A stretch of 22,505 nt of DNA from a virus. A program made the position numbers and the translations under genes. The stretch lies in IMG/VR virus record IMGVR_UViG_3300049916_000344, positions 1-22,505 of that record, one strand, 5' to 3'. Of the stretch, positions 1-7,767 are shown in pieces (the stretch's first letter is position 1; every line of letters begins with the position of its first letter). Below the pieces are notes generated by a model. That model saw only the letters and a list, made by a program, of their open reading frames with translations, searched no databases and was not told where the DNA came from.

Positions 1-1
1 C

Positions 2-556
2 TACAAAATATTTGAGCAAACGCTCAATGCAAAACACACGGACAGTATCGAGAATCGCAATCGGTACTGGCTTGTGGCAATTAGCCAAGGATTGGCTCCC
101 ACTAGCTTGGCACTTGACCATGTACCAGCGTCAGGTGTCAGCCTAGATTCGATACTCCAATCAGTCCCAGAGGATGAGTGGAAAGACCACACTTATCTCA
201 AAGAGAAAGCCATCAAGGACGCAGCAGCAGGCAAAGGCTTTGCCAAACGTCAGTTGCTCGATGGATCTGAGACTCGGATCGGTACTATCGGTCGGTTCTA
301 CGCAAAACGCCGCAGTACAGAGCCGTTTATGACCCGCTCTGATGGCAAAGAACGACTGCTTACTCCCATCGAGCATGCCGCAGTCAAATCAATACCCCCA
401 CGCCTTATTAAAGGTGTGTCCACCACAACTGCCCACGAGATATTAGGGCAGTCAGTAGATTTCAAACAACCTTACGAGCTCATGAAGCTCATTCTAAAAC
501 GTGTAGCCAAAAGCGACACATCTAACCAGGAGTATCCTTATGCAAACGCAAGCTGA
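2..556 (+). CDS. DNA (cytosine-5-)-methyltransferase, C-terminal part (5' cut by window edge)
   Basis: The frame is open from base 2, so the gene starts before the window; the GTG at 74 is internal. The visible 184 residues begin with an NR.RYWLVAIS segment typical of the C5-methyltransferase core just before motif IX. They end with TPIEHAAVKSIPP, an AHEILGQSVDF segment (motif X, GQSV) and a closing helix. The enzyme transfers methyl from SAM to cytosine C5. The catalytic PC motif and SAM site lie outside the window and cannot be judged. In phages such enzymes usually protect DNA against host restriction; no partner endonuclease is visible, so it may be an orphan enzyme. It overlaps the next gene by 17 bp. 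Confidence 0.82.
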   Translation, partial: YKIFEQTLNAKHTDSIENRNRYWLVAISQGLAPTSLALDHVPASGVSLDSILQSVPEDEWKDHTYLKEKAIKDAAAGKGFAKRQLLDGSETRIGTIGRFYAKRRSTEPFMTRSDGKERLLTPIEHAAVKSIPPRLIKGVSTTTAHEILGQSVDFKQPYELMKLILKRVAKSDTSNQEYPYANAS

Positions 557-932
557 ACAAAAACTCGACCTCTCCCAATTCTATGGTTCCGCATCTTTCC
601 AGAAGTTTGGTCTGACCAAAAACATATCTAGCGAAGGCGTTACTTATTTCGCTGAGGAAATGAGTGCTTTCTGGTACTTGGATTCCATATCTGCCTGTCT
701 GGCTGACTTAGAACTAGACGGAAAAGCTGTTGATTTTGCAGTAATTAAAATCAAGCCAGTACCGCACTACAAGGCTGACATCGTCATCGAAGATGGTAAC
801 GACAATGTAATCTACACCCACAATGTATCGTTCACCGACTTGGACTTTGACCGCCTGCCTGAAGACTTCATGATCTGGGCTGAACGCAACGAGTTGGGCA
901 GTTTCACCCTGTACCTGCCTAGAGAACGCTGA
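540..932 (+). CDS. DUF6876-like small phage protein
   Basis: A 130-residue protein starting at ATG 540 behind an AGGAG (528-532), overlapping the methyltransferase end by 17 bp, which suggests coupled translation. Residues ~38-50 contain AEEMSAFWYLDSI, followed by a segment ending in an IEDGNDNVIY stretch and an FTDLDFDRLP motif. This order matches my memory of the DUF6876 family, found in phages and mobile elements. No catalytic motif, signal peptide or membrane segment is seen. The function of the family is not known to me. It sits in a run of small accessory genes ahead of the replication module. Confidence 0.7.
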   Translation: MQTQAEQKLDLSQFYGSASFQKFGLTKNISSEGVTYFAEEMSAFWYLDSISACLADLELDGKAVDFAVIKIKPVPHYKADIVIEDGNDNVIYTHNVSFTDLDFDRLPEDFMIWAERNELGSFTLYLPRER

Positions 933-935
933 GAC

Positions 936-1112
936 ATGATTACTAGAGCGCAACGCGTATCGCTGCACCGTATTTGGCTGCAGAACGATCAAGGACTTAC
1001 GTACCGCCAGTTCCGAAAGACGGCTACGCGTGGCATCGGCATGGACTGCATCCTTGTTCAATGGTCAGGCATGTGGCTCGGCATCGAAACAGATGGCTAT
1101 ACCCACAGTTAA
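936..1112 (+). CDS. Small conserved phage protein (58 aa)
   Basis: ATG at 936 lies 3 bp after the stop of the preceding gene; the frame runs 58 codons to TAA at 1110. The protein is basic, with a YRQFRKT segment (~27-33) and a QWSGMWLGIEDGYTHS-like tail (actual GIETDGYTHS). That tail is reminiscent of small proteins repeatedly seen in tailed-phage early regions. It is too short for most ORF cut-offs. The longer overlapping frame 974-1162 has no such recognisable tail and was rejected in its favour. No enzymatic motif is seen. It may be the last gene of the first transcription unit, because a promoter-like region follows. Confidence 0.65.
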   Translation: MITRAQRVSLHRIWLQNDQGLTYRQFRKTATRGIGMDCILVQWSGMWLGIETDGYTHS

Positions 1113-1126
1113 ATCACCACTTTTAT

Positions 1127-1155
1127 TTGCTAATGCGCATTAGCTGGACTAATAT
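1127..1155 (+). promoter_or_regulatory. Candidate sigma70-type promoter with an embedded 16-bp palindrome
   Basis: TTGCTA (1127-1132), a 17-bp spacer and TAATAT (1150-1155) fit a sigma70 promoter with four of six matches in each box. The perfect palindrome GCTAATGCGCATTAGC (1129-1144) overlaps the -35 box and fills most of the spacer, a position where a bound repressor would block RNA polymerase. It lies in the only gap of any size in the first 2 kb, just before the gene at 1176. The promoter is inferred from sequence alone. A similar arrangement is seen at 9322-9350. Confidence 0.45.
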
Positions 1156-1175
1156 CTACTAAAGGGAATGACTGC

Positions 1176-1400
1176 ATGGACACGCAAGAATTTTTAGATC
1201 TCTCTAACGAGCTAAATACCCAACTTTGTCAAGACCAACATCAGTTCGAGCTGTATTCGTTTATGACGGTCTGGCTCAAAAGCAGGATGCCTAGTCTCTA
1301 CAAAGAACTAGAAACCAATTTCAGGAGGATAGAACCGCATGTCTACGCCCACCAAGCCTGTCTTGACCACCATACAGACAGAGCCAGCCAAGCCTTTTAA
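1176..1400 (+). CDS. Hypothetical protein (74 aa)
   Basis: ATG 1176 follows AAGGGA at about 7 bp. The product is a small soluble protein rich in Leu, Gln and His; residues 1-54 look alpha-helical, with FLDLSNELN and MPSLYKELETNFRR segments. The last 62 bp overlap the next gene in another frame, so the C-terminal His-rich tail may not be conserved. I do not recognise a family. Its position just after a candidate promoter suggests an early-expressed accessory protein. It could be a chance frame, but without it the strong ribosome site and the gap would be unexplained. Confidence 0.5.
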   Translation: MDTQEFLDLSNELNTQLCQDQHQFELYSFMTVWLKSRMPSLYKELETNFRRIEPHVYAHQACLDHHTDRASQAF

Positions 1401-1734
1401 TGAAATGTTTGGCAAGTTTCTCACGGCCAACCTGAATCATATGTCGAAGCACGACTTCCTAAACTTACCGGACTGTCGCGTACTCCATTCGATTCAAGAT
1501 CCTGTCTCTTCTGGCCTTTGGCTCTTGGTACCTGACGACGATAACGAAATCTATCAGCGATTGGTTGATTGCAATTATCAATACTCGTTTGTCTCTCTCC
1601 TACAAGTAGCACGACGTAACGGCTGTCAGTGGATTCACTTCTCTGAAGACGCCTCGATTATCTCCGGTATTCATCTCTACGAAGACGAAGACGCTGCATG
1701 GGCCACTACCCATATTGGAGGCGCGTTGCAGTGA
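1339..1734 (+). CDS. Hypothetical phage protein (131 aa), DUF5983-like
   Basis: ATG 1339 is preceded by AGGAGG (1323-1328). Residues ~56-66 read SGLWLLVPDDD and ~91-105 ARRNGCQWIHFSEDA, followed by a YEDEDAAW tail. This resembles small phage and plasmid proteins with a GC-W-I-F-D pattern (DUF5983 or a related family; recalled, not searched). No catalytic set is clear and no membrane segment is present. It overlaps the preceding gene by 62 bp. Its stop TGA overlaps the GTG start of the next gene, which indicates translational coupling. Confidence 0.62.
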   Translation: MSTPTKPVLTTIQTEPAKPFNEMFGKFLTANLNHMSKHDFLNLPDCRVLHSIQDPVSSGLWLLVPDDDNEIYQRLVDCNYQYSFVSLLQVARRNGCQWIHFSEDASIISGIHLYEDEDAAWATTHIGGALQ

Positions 1735-2006
1735 GTTACGCCGTGTTTCCTTCTAGCAGAGGTGATAACGCACCTAGCTTAACCAAGAACGAAGACAAAG
1801 AAACCGTCCGAAAGCAGGTAGCGGCAGACATAGCAGCCTACTTAGCCAAGGGCGGCACCATTACTTATTGCCCCCAAGGAGAATCTGCCATGGATATGGC
1901 CCAACAATATATTCAAGGATCTAAAAACTCGCGTGATCAAGAGTTGAAACTTGCAAAATCATTTAATTTCTCGGGGTCTAAAAGCTCTCGAAAACTAACT
2001 CACTGA
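1731..2006 (+). CDS. Hypothetical phage protein with KGG-type C-terminal motif (91 aa)
   Basis: I start this at GTG 1731 (GTGA overlap with the stop of the preceding gene) rather than at the upstream ATG 1698. GGAGG lies at 1716-1720, and the residues from ATG 1698 overlap coding sequence of the other gene. Residues ~35-53 contain AAYLAKGGTITYCPQGES, a pattern recurrent in short phage proteins of unknown function that end with a lysine-glycine-glycine turn. The tail is Ser/Lys rich. It lies directly upstream of the DNA polymerase and is probably co-transcribed with it. Confidence 0.58.
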   Translation: MSYAVFPSSRGDNAPSLTKNEDKETVRKQVAADIAAYLAKGGTITYCPQGESAMDMAQQYIQGSKNSRDQELKLAKSFNFSGSKSSRKLTH

Positions 2007-2015
2007 GGGGGTCAG

Positions 2016-3818
2016 ATGTTATTAACCCTAGACTTTGAGACCTATTTCGACGTGCGCTGCTCCCTCGGCAAGATGACGACCATGGAGTACATCAACGACT
2101 CAGACTTTAAAGTGCACGGTGCATCTCTCAAGTTTGATGATGAACCCGCTGAGTGGTACCCACACGAAGAGCTTACAGAGGCACTCGCTCAAGTTGATTG
2201 GGACGACACTCAGCTTCTCTGCCACAACGCGTCTTTTGACGGCGCTGTTCTAGCAAGTGTGTATGGGTACGTGCCTCAATACTACCTAGACACTAGTGCT
2301 ATGGCCCGTGGCTTATATCCTGGACAGTCCAGCTCGCTCGCCAACACTGCAATCAGGATGTTTCCTGATGATGAGGCGATGCGTAAAGGCAACGATCTAG
2401 GTAAATCTAAAGGTCTACACGACCTGCCTCCCGAGATCGAGGAAGCATTAGCTAACTACTGCATTCAAGACAGCGAGCTGACTCATGCAATCTGGGTCAA
2501 GTTCAAAGACCAGTTGCCCTCTTCCGAGCTCGACCTCATCGACATCACGACTCGCATGTTTACTATGCCTAAGATGGTCCTTGACCGTGAACGCTTAACA
2601 GCTTACATGGACACGGAACGACTGACGGCTGAAAAGCTCATCGATGACTCTGGTGTCGAGCCAGAGGTTCTCCGGTCGAACCCTAAGTTCGCCACTTATA
2701 TACAAGAACAATTAGACCTTATTGTTCCCACAAAGAAATCGCCAACCACTGGCGAATTCATACCCGCTCTGGGTAAGAACGACGCTGGCTTTCAACAGCT
2801 ATGTGCTATGTATCCAGAGCACCAAAAAGTCTGGGACGCACGCGTAGCGGCTAAGTCGCGTCTCGCAGAGACAAGATCACAACGCTTTCTTAACGCTGCT
2901 AACCCAGACAATACCATTGGTATACCGCTGCGCTACTACGCAGCACACACTGGCAGGTTTGGTGGTTCAGATAAATTGAACTTCCAGAACATGCCACGCG
3001 GTTCAGAACTCCGCAAGTGCCTGACCGCACCCAAAGACCATCTTATCTACGTTGCCGACTTATCAAACATCGAAGCCAGAATGCTCGCGTGGTTAGCTGA
3101 ACAAGCTGACTTACTCGACCAATTCAGAGACGGCGAAGATGTGTATTCATCATTTGCCTCTACTATATATGATCGCCAAATCAGGAAAGATAACGATCCC
3201 ACTGAAAGATTCGTAGGTAAGACTGCCGTTCTCGGCCTCGGTTATGGAATGGGTTGGAAGAAGTTCCAATCAACACTAGCCCTTGGCGCTGCAGGACCGG
3301 TAGTTGAAGTTGACGACGAGAAATCGTGGTCGATTGTAAACGCTTACCGCAGTAAGTTTTATCGTATTCCACACCTGTGGAAGCTATGCGATTCATTCCT
3401 CATCGATATGCTTACAGGTCGTTCTAATTACCACAAGGTTGTGGAAACGGAACGCAACAGAATAAGACTGCCAAATGGCATGTCACTGTACTACGAAAAC
3501 TTACAACGCTCAGAACAGGGCTTTGAGTTTCAGTCTAACCGCAAGCAGGTTTACACCTACGGCGGCAAGATTACTGAAAACATAGTCCAAGCCTTGAGCA
3601 GGATTGTTGTCACGGATGCACTGATTAGGATTGCGTACAAAAGGAAAGACCTTCACGTCTGCCTCACCGTCCATGATGAAATCGTTTGTGTTGGCCCTGC
3701 AGAAGCTGCAGATGAGCGAATGCAGGACATTATCGACCTCATGTGTATACCCCCCAGTTGGGCAGAAGACCTCCCCCTCGCCGCCGAGGGCGGTTACGAC
3801 AGTGGATATTCCAAATGA
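2016..3818 (+). CDS. polA: Family A DNA polymerase with 3'-5' proofreading exonuclease
   Basis: A 600-residue replicative polymerase. The N-terminal DEDDy exonuclease keeps its residues: LDFETYFD (D6, E8), HNASFDG (D75) and YCIQD (Y148, D152). The polymerase domain has motif A VADLSNIEARMLAW (D348), motif B RFVGKTAVLGLGYG (R398, K402, L406, Y410) and motif C VHDEIV (H553, D554). There is no 5' nuclease domain, as usual in phages. At the position of E. coli Pol I Phe762 it has Leu406, a variant reported as common in marine viruses and proposed to go with temperate life. ATG 2016 follows a GAGGGGG at 2005-2010. Its stop overlaps the start of the CsrA-like gene (ATGA). It likely copies the phage genome together with the primase-helicase downstream. 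Confidence 0.93.
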   Translation: MLLTLDFETYFDVRCSLGKMTTMEYINDSDFKVHGASLKFDDEPAEWYPHEELTEALAQVDWDDTQLLCHNASFDGAVLASVYGYVPQYYLDTSAMARGLYPGQSSSLANTAIRMFPDDEAMRKGNDLGKSKGLHDLPPEIEEALANYCIQDSELTHAIWVKFKDQLPSSELDLIDITTRMFTMPKMVLDRERLTAYMDTERLTAEKLIDDSGVEPEVLRSNPKFATYIQEQLDLIVPTKKSPTTGEFIPALGKNDAGFQQLCAMYPEHQKVWDARVAAKSRLAETRSQRFLNAANPDNTIGIPLRYYAAHTGRFGGSDKLNFQNMPRGSELRKCLTAPKDHLIYVADLSNIEARMLAWLAEQADLLDQFRDGEDVYSSFASTIYDRQIRKDNDPTERFVGKTAVLGLGYGMGWKKFQSTLALGAAGPVVEVDDEKSWSIVNAYRSKFYRIPHLWKLCDSFLIDMLTGRSNYHKVVETERNRIRLPNGMSLYYENLQRSEQGFEFQSNRKQVYTYGGKITENIVQALSRIVVTDALIRIAYKRKDLHVCLTVHDEIVCVGPAEAADERMQDIIDLMCIPPSWAEDLPLAAEGGYDSGYSK

Positions 3819-4021
3819 CCCGATTGGTATTAACAAGAAAAATTGATGAAGAAATCATCATCTCTAACGACAAGCAAAAAGTTGTTTGCTCCATAGCCGT
3901 ATCAAAAATAGACCGCAATAACGTGCGGCTATCTTTTGAGGCTGAAGCCGACTTACGCATAGATCGGAAGGAGGTATTCGAGAGCAAGTACGGCGCGATT
4001 AAAACAAACCAAGAGAGCTGA
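3815..4021 (+). CDS. csrA: CsrA-like RNA-binding regulator (68 aa)
   Basis: The start is ATG 3815, overlapping the polymerase stop as ATGA. A longer in-frame start at 3743 would lie inside polymerase sequence. The protein matches CsrA/RsmA in layout: RLVLTRKIDEEIIIS (beta 1 and the TRK motif, residues 3-17), a middle NNVRLSFEAEADLRI, and IDRKEVFESKY (49-59). Arg8 and Arg51 occupy the places of the E. coli CsrA RNA-contact residues Arg6 and Arg44. CsrA dimers bind GGA-containing hairpins in mRNA leaders and change translation or decay. Here it could tune host carbon metabolism or phage mRNAs; the target is unknown. Divergent features: an ASP-rich DEE turn and SFEAEAD in place of the usual IGVxAPK. 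Confidence 0.82.
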   Translation: MTRLVLTRKIDEEIIISNDKQKVVCSIAVSKIDRNNVRLSFEAEADLRIDRKEVFESKYGAIKTNQES

Positions 4022-4025
4022 TGAC

Positions 4026-6530
4026 ATGCAAGTATCTTTTTTAGAGGCTTCTAATGGCTTGCCTCTCTCAAAAGTCATCACTGCCAAAGAGACAAAGCCC
4101 TACCCGTTTGTTAAAAACGTTACCTCACACAAGTACGACGTTACTGACATTGGTGAGCTATATGACCTTGTCGAGAAACACTCAGCACTTGGCCATTGTC
4201 TCTTAAAAGGTAACCCTAAAAACGACCTCGTTGACCGCAGCCGAGCGGGTTCAGTCCGTCGCCAGGATCTTAACCAGCTCCTGGTTCTGGACTTCGATGG
4301 CATTGAACACCCTGCTCACATCCCACAAGCGACGTACACATCTTCAGACGTATCGCGCCTTGCTGAGGTATTAGTACACCAAATGCCTGCGCAGTTGCGA
4401 GACACGTCGTACATAGCGCAAGCGAGTAGCTCACTGGGATTCAAAGGCAACAAGATAAGCATGCACCTCATCTTCATGCTCAAGGTTGCACTTCCCCCTG
4501 CCACACAAAAACTGTGGCTAACACACACCAATACAAATATTGATTACTTCAAGAATCAAGTGGGCTTGAGCGTCAATGGACAGTCTCTGACATACCCGCT
4601 CGACATCAGCCTTGCAGACAACTCCAAGCTAATCTTTATCGCTCCACCCCAGTTTCAAGACAGCGTCGTTAACCCGTTCGTTAGCAACGATGACCGATTG
4701 ACGCTTGTCCGCAAAACCAACTCACAGCTTGAGCTTGATAGTTTAGTAAATCTGAGCCCAGAGGCAGTATACAACTCTGTCTCTGACCTCAAGAACGTAA
4801 TGCGTAGAGACCAAGGTTACAGCCGTAAGAAAGAGAAGGTCTCGCTAGTCAACGTCAACAACCGTTCAGAAGAAGTCCTGACGAACCCTGACCGGATGAC
4901 TATACAAGTTGCCAACATGGCCTACTCGCCGTGGGTTAATTGCAATATCAATAACGGCAACAGCGCGGCGTACTACTTCAATCTTGAGCGGCCTAACTAC
5001 ATGTACAACTTCAAGGGTGAGCCGATCTTCGAGATCGAGAAAGCTGACCCTGACTTCTATGCATCTCTATCTGACATATTCGATGAGTACTTCAGTGCCA
5101 ACGGCGTTACGTGCCGACCAGTTGCTTTACGCGACTTTGATACTGACACGTACTACAACGGCTTATATGACCCAAACAAATCTCAGTTCGATGACTCATT
5201 CCCACTCACAGCAAGCTCTGCAACAGGCATACAAAGCTTCATGGCTACTCACGGCGCTCTGATGCCAGAGATTATTGTGGACGCAAAGATCTACTTCGAT
5301 CCTACGGAGAAAGTCCCGACCGTTGACCTTCAACAGTCACCCATGAAAATCAATCTTTACCGCCGTACCGAATACATGATGAACCCTGCGCAGCTAGATA
5401 GTGAGGACCGCCTTGGCGTTGGTGAAGCACAGTCCCTCAAGACTGCAGTCCCTCTAATCTACAAGCTGATCCACCATGTTCTGGGTAACGGTGACCAAGA
5501 ATTCGAACGCTTTATAAACTGGTTGGCTTACATCTTCCAGACCCGACGGAAAACCGGCACCGCATGGGTGTTCACAGGCGTTCAAGGCACAGGTAAAGGT
5601 CTGTTCTACAGCCACATACTTCGTCCGCTCTTCGGGTCACACCACGTACCCATGAAGTCAATACAATCGATAGAAGAGCAGTTCAACAGCTACATGCGTT
5701 CTGCTCTGTTCATGATTGTCGATGAGTTCCACATGGCTAGTGCGTCCCAAGGCACTATGAAGATGGCTGACAAACTTAAAAACCAAATCACTGAGCCAAC
5801 ACAAACCATACGTGCAATGCGCTCAAACCAAATAGAAGTTCCTAACTTCTGTAACTACATCTTCCTGACCAACCGAGCAGACGCAGTAAAGATCGAAGAG
5901 ACTGACCGACGTTACAACATTGCACCCCGTCAGGAGACAACATTAATCGAAGCACACCCTGAGATCATAGATAACTTGGATAACATCCAGCACGAGTTGT
6001 CTCTGTTCGCAGGGTATCTACAAACCTTCAAAGTCAGCGAACGTCTGGTTAAGACACCCATCATCAACGAAGCCAAGCAGCTTATGCGTCAAGTCAGTCT
6101 GTCTGACACTGAAGAGTTCTTTCAGTCAATACGTACAGGCGACCTACTACCCTTCGTTGACGTTCTCGATATCGATGTCAATGACGTAATGAAAGCCGGT
6201 GAATACATGTCTGCAAAGCGTGTAGTCAAAGGCTGGATTGCCACGTCAGACCATCCTTACTGCATGGTCAACGTCAATCAAATGCAACTTATCTACAACG
6301 TTCTTATTGCTACCCACACTACTCGGCTCAGTCCGATGCAGTTCGCAAAAATTGCAATGAAGAATGGAATTAAGTCCATACGTAAACGGCCTTACGGAGC
6401 TGACCGCAGCGTACATGCGGTGAGAGGAGCAGAAGTCAAATGGAAACTCGACGACCTAGAACGGCAAGAGCTAATCAACAAGTACTTCACTGACCCTCAA
6501 GACAAGAAACTACTGGAGAATTCTCAATGA
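4026..6530 (+). CDS. Primase-helicase: AEP-type primase domain plus DUF5906-like SF3 helicase
   Basis: An 834-residue protein with two parts. The N-terminal third carries archaeo-eukaryotic-primase-like signs: VLDFDG (D89, D91), KISMHLIF (S145, H147) and YPLDIS (D193), which form the metal and nucleotide site in this fold. The C-terminal half has an ATPase core: Walker A GVQGTGKG (~518-525), Walker B MIVDEF (~563-568) and sensor NYIFLTNRAD (~613-622), typical of DUF5906/SF3 phage helicases. It would make primers and unwind the fork for the polymerase two genes upstream. The stop overlaps the nuclease start by ATGA. The AEP assignment is weaker than the helicase one. Confidence 0.85.
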   Translation: MQVSFLEASNGLPLSKVITAKETKPYPFVKNVTSHKYDVTDIGELYDLVEKHSALGHCLLKGNPKNDLVDRSRAGSVRRQDLNQLLVLDFDGIEHPAHIPQATYTSSDVSRLAEVLVHQMPAQLRDTSYIAQASSSLGFKGNKISMHLIFMLKVALPPATQKLWLTHTNTNIDYFKNQVGLSVNGQSLTYPLDISLADNSKLIFIAPPQFQDSVVNPFVSNDDRLTLVRKTNSQLELDSLVNLSPEAVYNSVSDLKNVMRRDQGYSRKKEKVSLVNVNNRSEEVLTNPDRMTIQVANMAYSPWVNCNINNGNSAAYYFNLERPNYMYNFKGEPIFEIEKADPDFYASLSDIFDEYFSANGVTCRPVALRDFDTDTYYNGLYDPNKSQFDDSFPLTASSATGIQSFMATHGALMPEIIVDAKIYFDPTEKVPTVDLQQSPMKINLYRRTEYMMNPAQLDSEDRLGVGEAQSLKTAVPLIYKLIHHVLGNGDQEFERFINWLAYIFQTRRKTGTAWVFTGVQGTGKGLFYSHILRPLFGSHHVPMKSIQSIEEQFNSYMRSALFMIVDEFHMASASQGTMKMADKLKNQITEPTQTIRAMRSNQIEVPNFCNYIFLTNRADAVKIEETDRRYNIAPRQETTLIEAHPEIIDNLDNIQHELSLFAGYLQTFKVSERLVKTPIINEAKQLMRQVSLSDTEEFFQSIRTGDLLPFVDVLDIDVNDVMKAGEYMSAKRVVKGWIATSDHPYCMVNVNQMQLIYNVLIATHTTRLSPMQFAKIAMKNGIKSIRKRPYGADRSVHAVRGAEVKWKLDDLERQELINKYFTDPQDKKLLENSQ

Positions 6531-7276
6531 ACATTTTAGTTAGTGACAAGCCACTCAAAGAGGAACCACCTAAACCTCTCGGCGATGTAAGAGCGTGGTC
6601 GTATAGTTCACTAAAGACATTCGAGTCATGCCCGTACCGCCTGTACATACAGAAAGTCAAAAAAATAAAAGAGCCCAGCGGCAAAGCTGCGGAGCGCGGC
6701 ACACTTATCCACCAAGAAGCCGAGGACTATGTCAACGGCAAGATTGGTGACCTACCAGAAACTCTCATTAAATTTAAATCAGAGTTCGAGGTTCTACGCC
6801 AAGGCTTCATCGACGCCAAAGTAGAGCTCGAAGGAGAATGGGGTTTCACAACCGAGTGGGAAACTACTGGTTGGTTAATGGGCGATACATGGGCTCGCAT
6901 CAAGCTAGATGCTTTGGTCAACGAGGATGAGACTAGCTGTCGCGTCATCGACTACAAGACAGGCAAGAAGTGGGGTAACGAGATATCCCACGGCCAACAA
7001 GGTCTTGTATATGCCATGGCTACCTTCCTTCGTTATCCAGCCATCGAGCACGCCAGAGTCGAATTCTGGTACCTCGATAAGGGCGAGACCACCGTCAAAG
7101 ACTATGCGCGTGACGAAACACTCAGGAACTTTCTTCCTGGCCTAAACAGCCGCGCTACCAAACTCACGACCTGTACCGAGTGGGAACCCAAGCCAAGCAA
7201 AGACGCTTGTCGATGGTGTGACTTCAAGAATGGGTCTGAGGAATCACCAGCACCATGCAAATGGGGAGTTATCTAA
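6527..7276 (+). CDS. RecB/Cas4-like PD-(D/E)XK nuclease, probable 4Fe-4S type
   Basis: A 249-residue protein with the full RecB-family active site: GTLIHQEAE (H62), IKLDAL (D128), VIDYKTG (D142, K144) and a QQGLVY helix (Q157, Q158, Y162). Cys35 (ESCPYRLY) plus a C-terminal set C228, C231 and C244 match the four-cysteine pattern that holds a 4Fe-4S cluster in Cas4, AddB and Dna2. It is likely a DNA end-processing exonuclease for phage replication or recombination. No CRISPR array or other cas gene is present, so this is a stand-alone phage nuclease. It is coupled by ATGA to the primase-helicase. Confidence 0.85.
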   Translation: MNILVSDKPLKEEPPKPLGDVRAWSYSSLKTFESCPYRLYIQKVKKIKEPSGKAAERGTLIHQEAEDYVNGKIGDLPETLIKFKSEFEVLRQGFIDAKVELEGEWGFTTEWETTGWLMGDTWARIKLDALVNEDETSCRVIDYKTGKKWGNEISHGQQGLVYAMATFLRYPAIEHARVEFWYLDKGETTVKDYARDETLRNFLPGLNSRATKLTTCTEWEPKPSKDACRWCDFKNGSEESPAPCKWGVI

Positions 7277-7609
7277 ATGGAATGTGTAGTAATGGCTGAC
7301 CTAGCCAAGCACGAGTACGAGCAAGAAAAGTTTGATGCCAGATGGGATCAATATGAAGCGTCTTTAGCGTATGAGCAGGACGTAATCGAGCAAATGGACA
7401 AGCTTATTACCGACCCAGATTGGTTCTGGGAAGGTACCGGCCCTGACGGCTTCGCTAAGTTCAAACTTGGCGCTGACCATCTTACTGAGCCAAAGCTTAT
7501 GCAGGCGTTTACCGATCACGATTTTGAAGCGGTCGGTAAACATTTCGTTCGTCAACTAGAGGCTTACGTTTACGACCAAGCTCTCAACAATCTTCCAGGA
7601 CCGCCATGA
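7277..7609 (+). CDS. Hypothetical acidic phage protein (110 aa)
   Basis: The start ATG 7277 directly follows the nuclease stop and has GGGGAG at 7263-7268; a second possible start is ATG 7292. The protein is acidic and mostly helical (HEYEQEKFDARWDQYEASLAYEQ). A central DPDWFWEGTGPDG segment and C-terminal FVRQLEAYVYDQAL follow. I do not recognise the family. The stop overlaps the next small membrane gene by ATGA, so it belongs to the same operon as the nuclease. Confidence 0.6.
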   Translation: MECVVMADLAKHEYEQEKFDARWDQYEASLAYEQDVIEQMDKLITDPDWFWEGTGPDGFAKFKLGADHLTEPKLMQAFTDHDFEAVGKHFVRQLEAYVYDQALNNLPGPP

Positions 7610-7767
7610 CATTATCAATCAGCCAAAAAATCATCTTATCAATTGCCGCCTTATTTCTTATCACTCTCGCCTTTTCACTTTTTATGCATGCTCTAAGCAT
7701 TGCGGTGACCGCTGTAATTATTGTTGCAGTGGTTTTTTTTGCCTTTCAGTTTTACCGGAGTGACTGA
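7606..7767 (+). CDS. Small two-span membrane protein (53 aa)
   Basis: Found by reading the gap between 7609 and 7767. ATG 7606 overlaps the upstream stop (ATGA), and its own stop TGA at 7765 overlaps the next ATG (TGATG). The product is almost entirely hydrophobic: residues ~9-28 (IILSIAALFLITLAFSLF) and ~32-50 (IAVTAVIIVAVVFFAFQF) form two likely membrane spans, with a short polar end YRSD. No family is recognised. The perfect coupling at both ends argues that it is translated. Small phage membrane proteins often act in superinfection exclusion or lysis timing, but nothing here decides that. Confidence 0.6.
   Translation: MTLSISQKIILSIAALFLITLAFSLFMHALSIAVTAVIIVAVVFFAFQFYRSD

Noticed and set aside
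974-1162. 62-codon plus-strand ORF
   Set aside because: It overlaps the better-supported 58-residue gene at 936-1112 and runs through the palindrome and promoter-like site.
3775-3790. GC-rich hairpin CCCTCG/CGAGGG before the CsrA-like gene as a regulatory element
   Set aside because: It lies in the polymerase C-terminal codons and has no T-run or GGA loop; most simply coding sequence.
6527-7276. Cas4 as a sign of a CRISPR-Cas system
   Set aside because: No cas1/cas2 or repeat-spacer array is present; phages often carry stand-alone RecB/Cas4-like nucleases.
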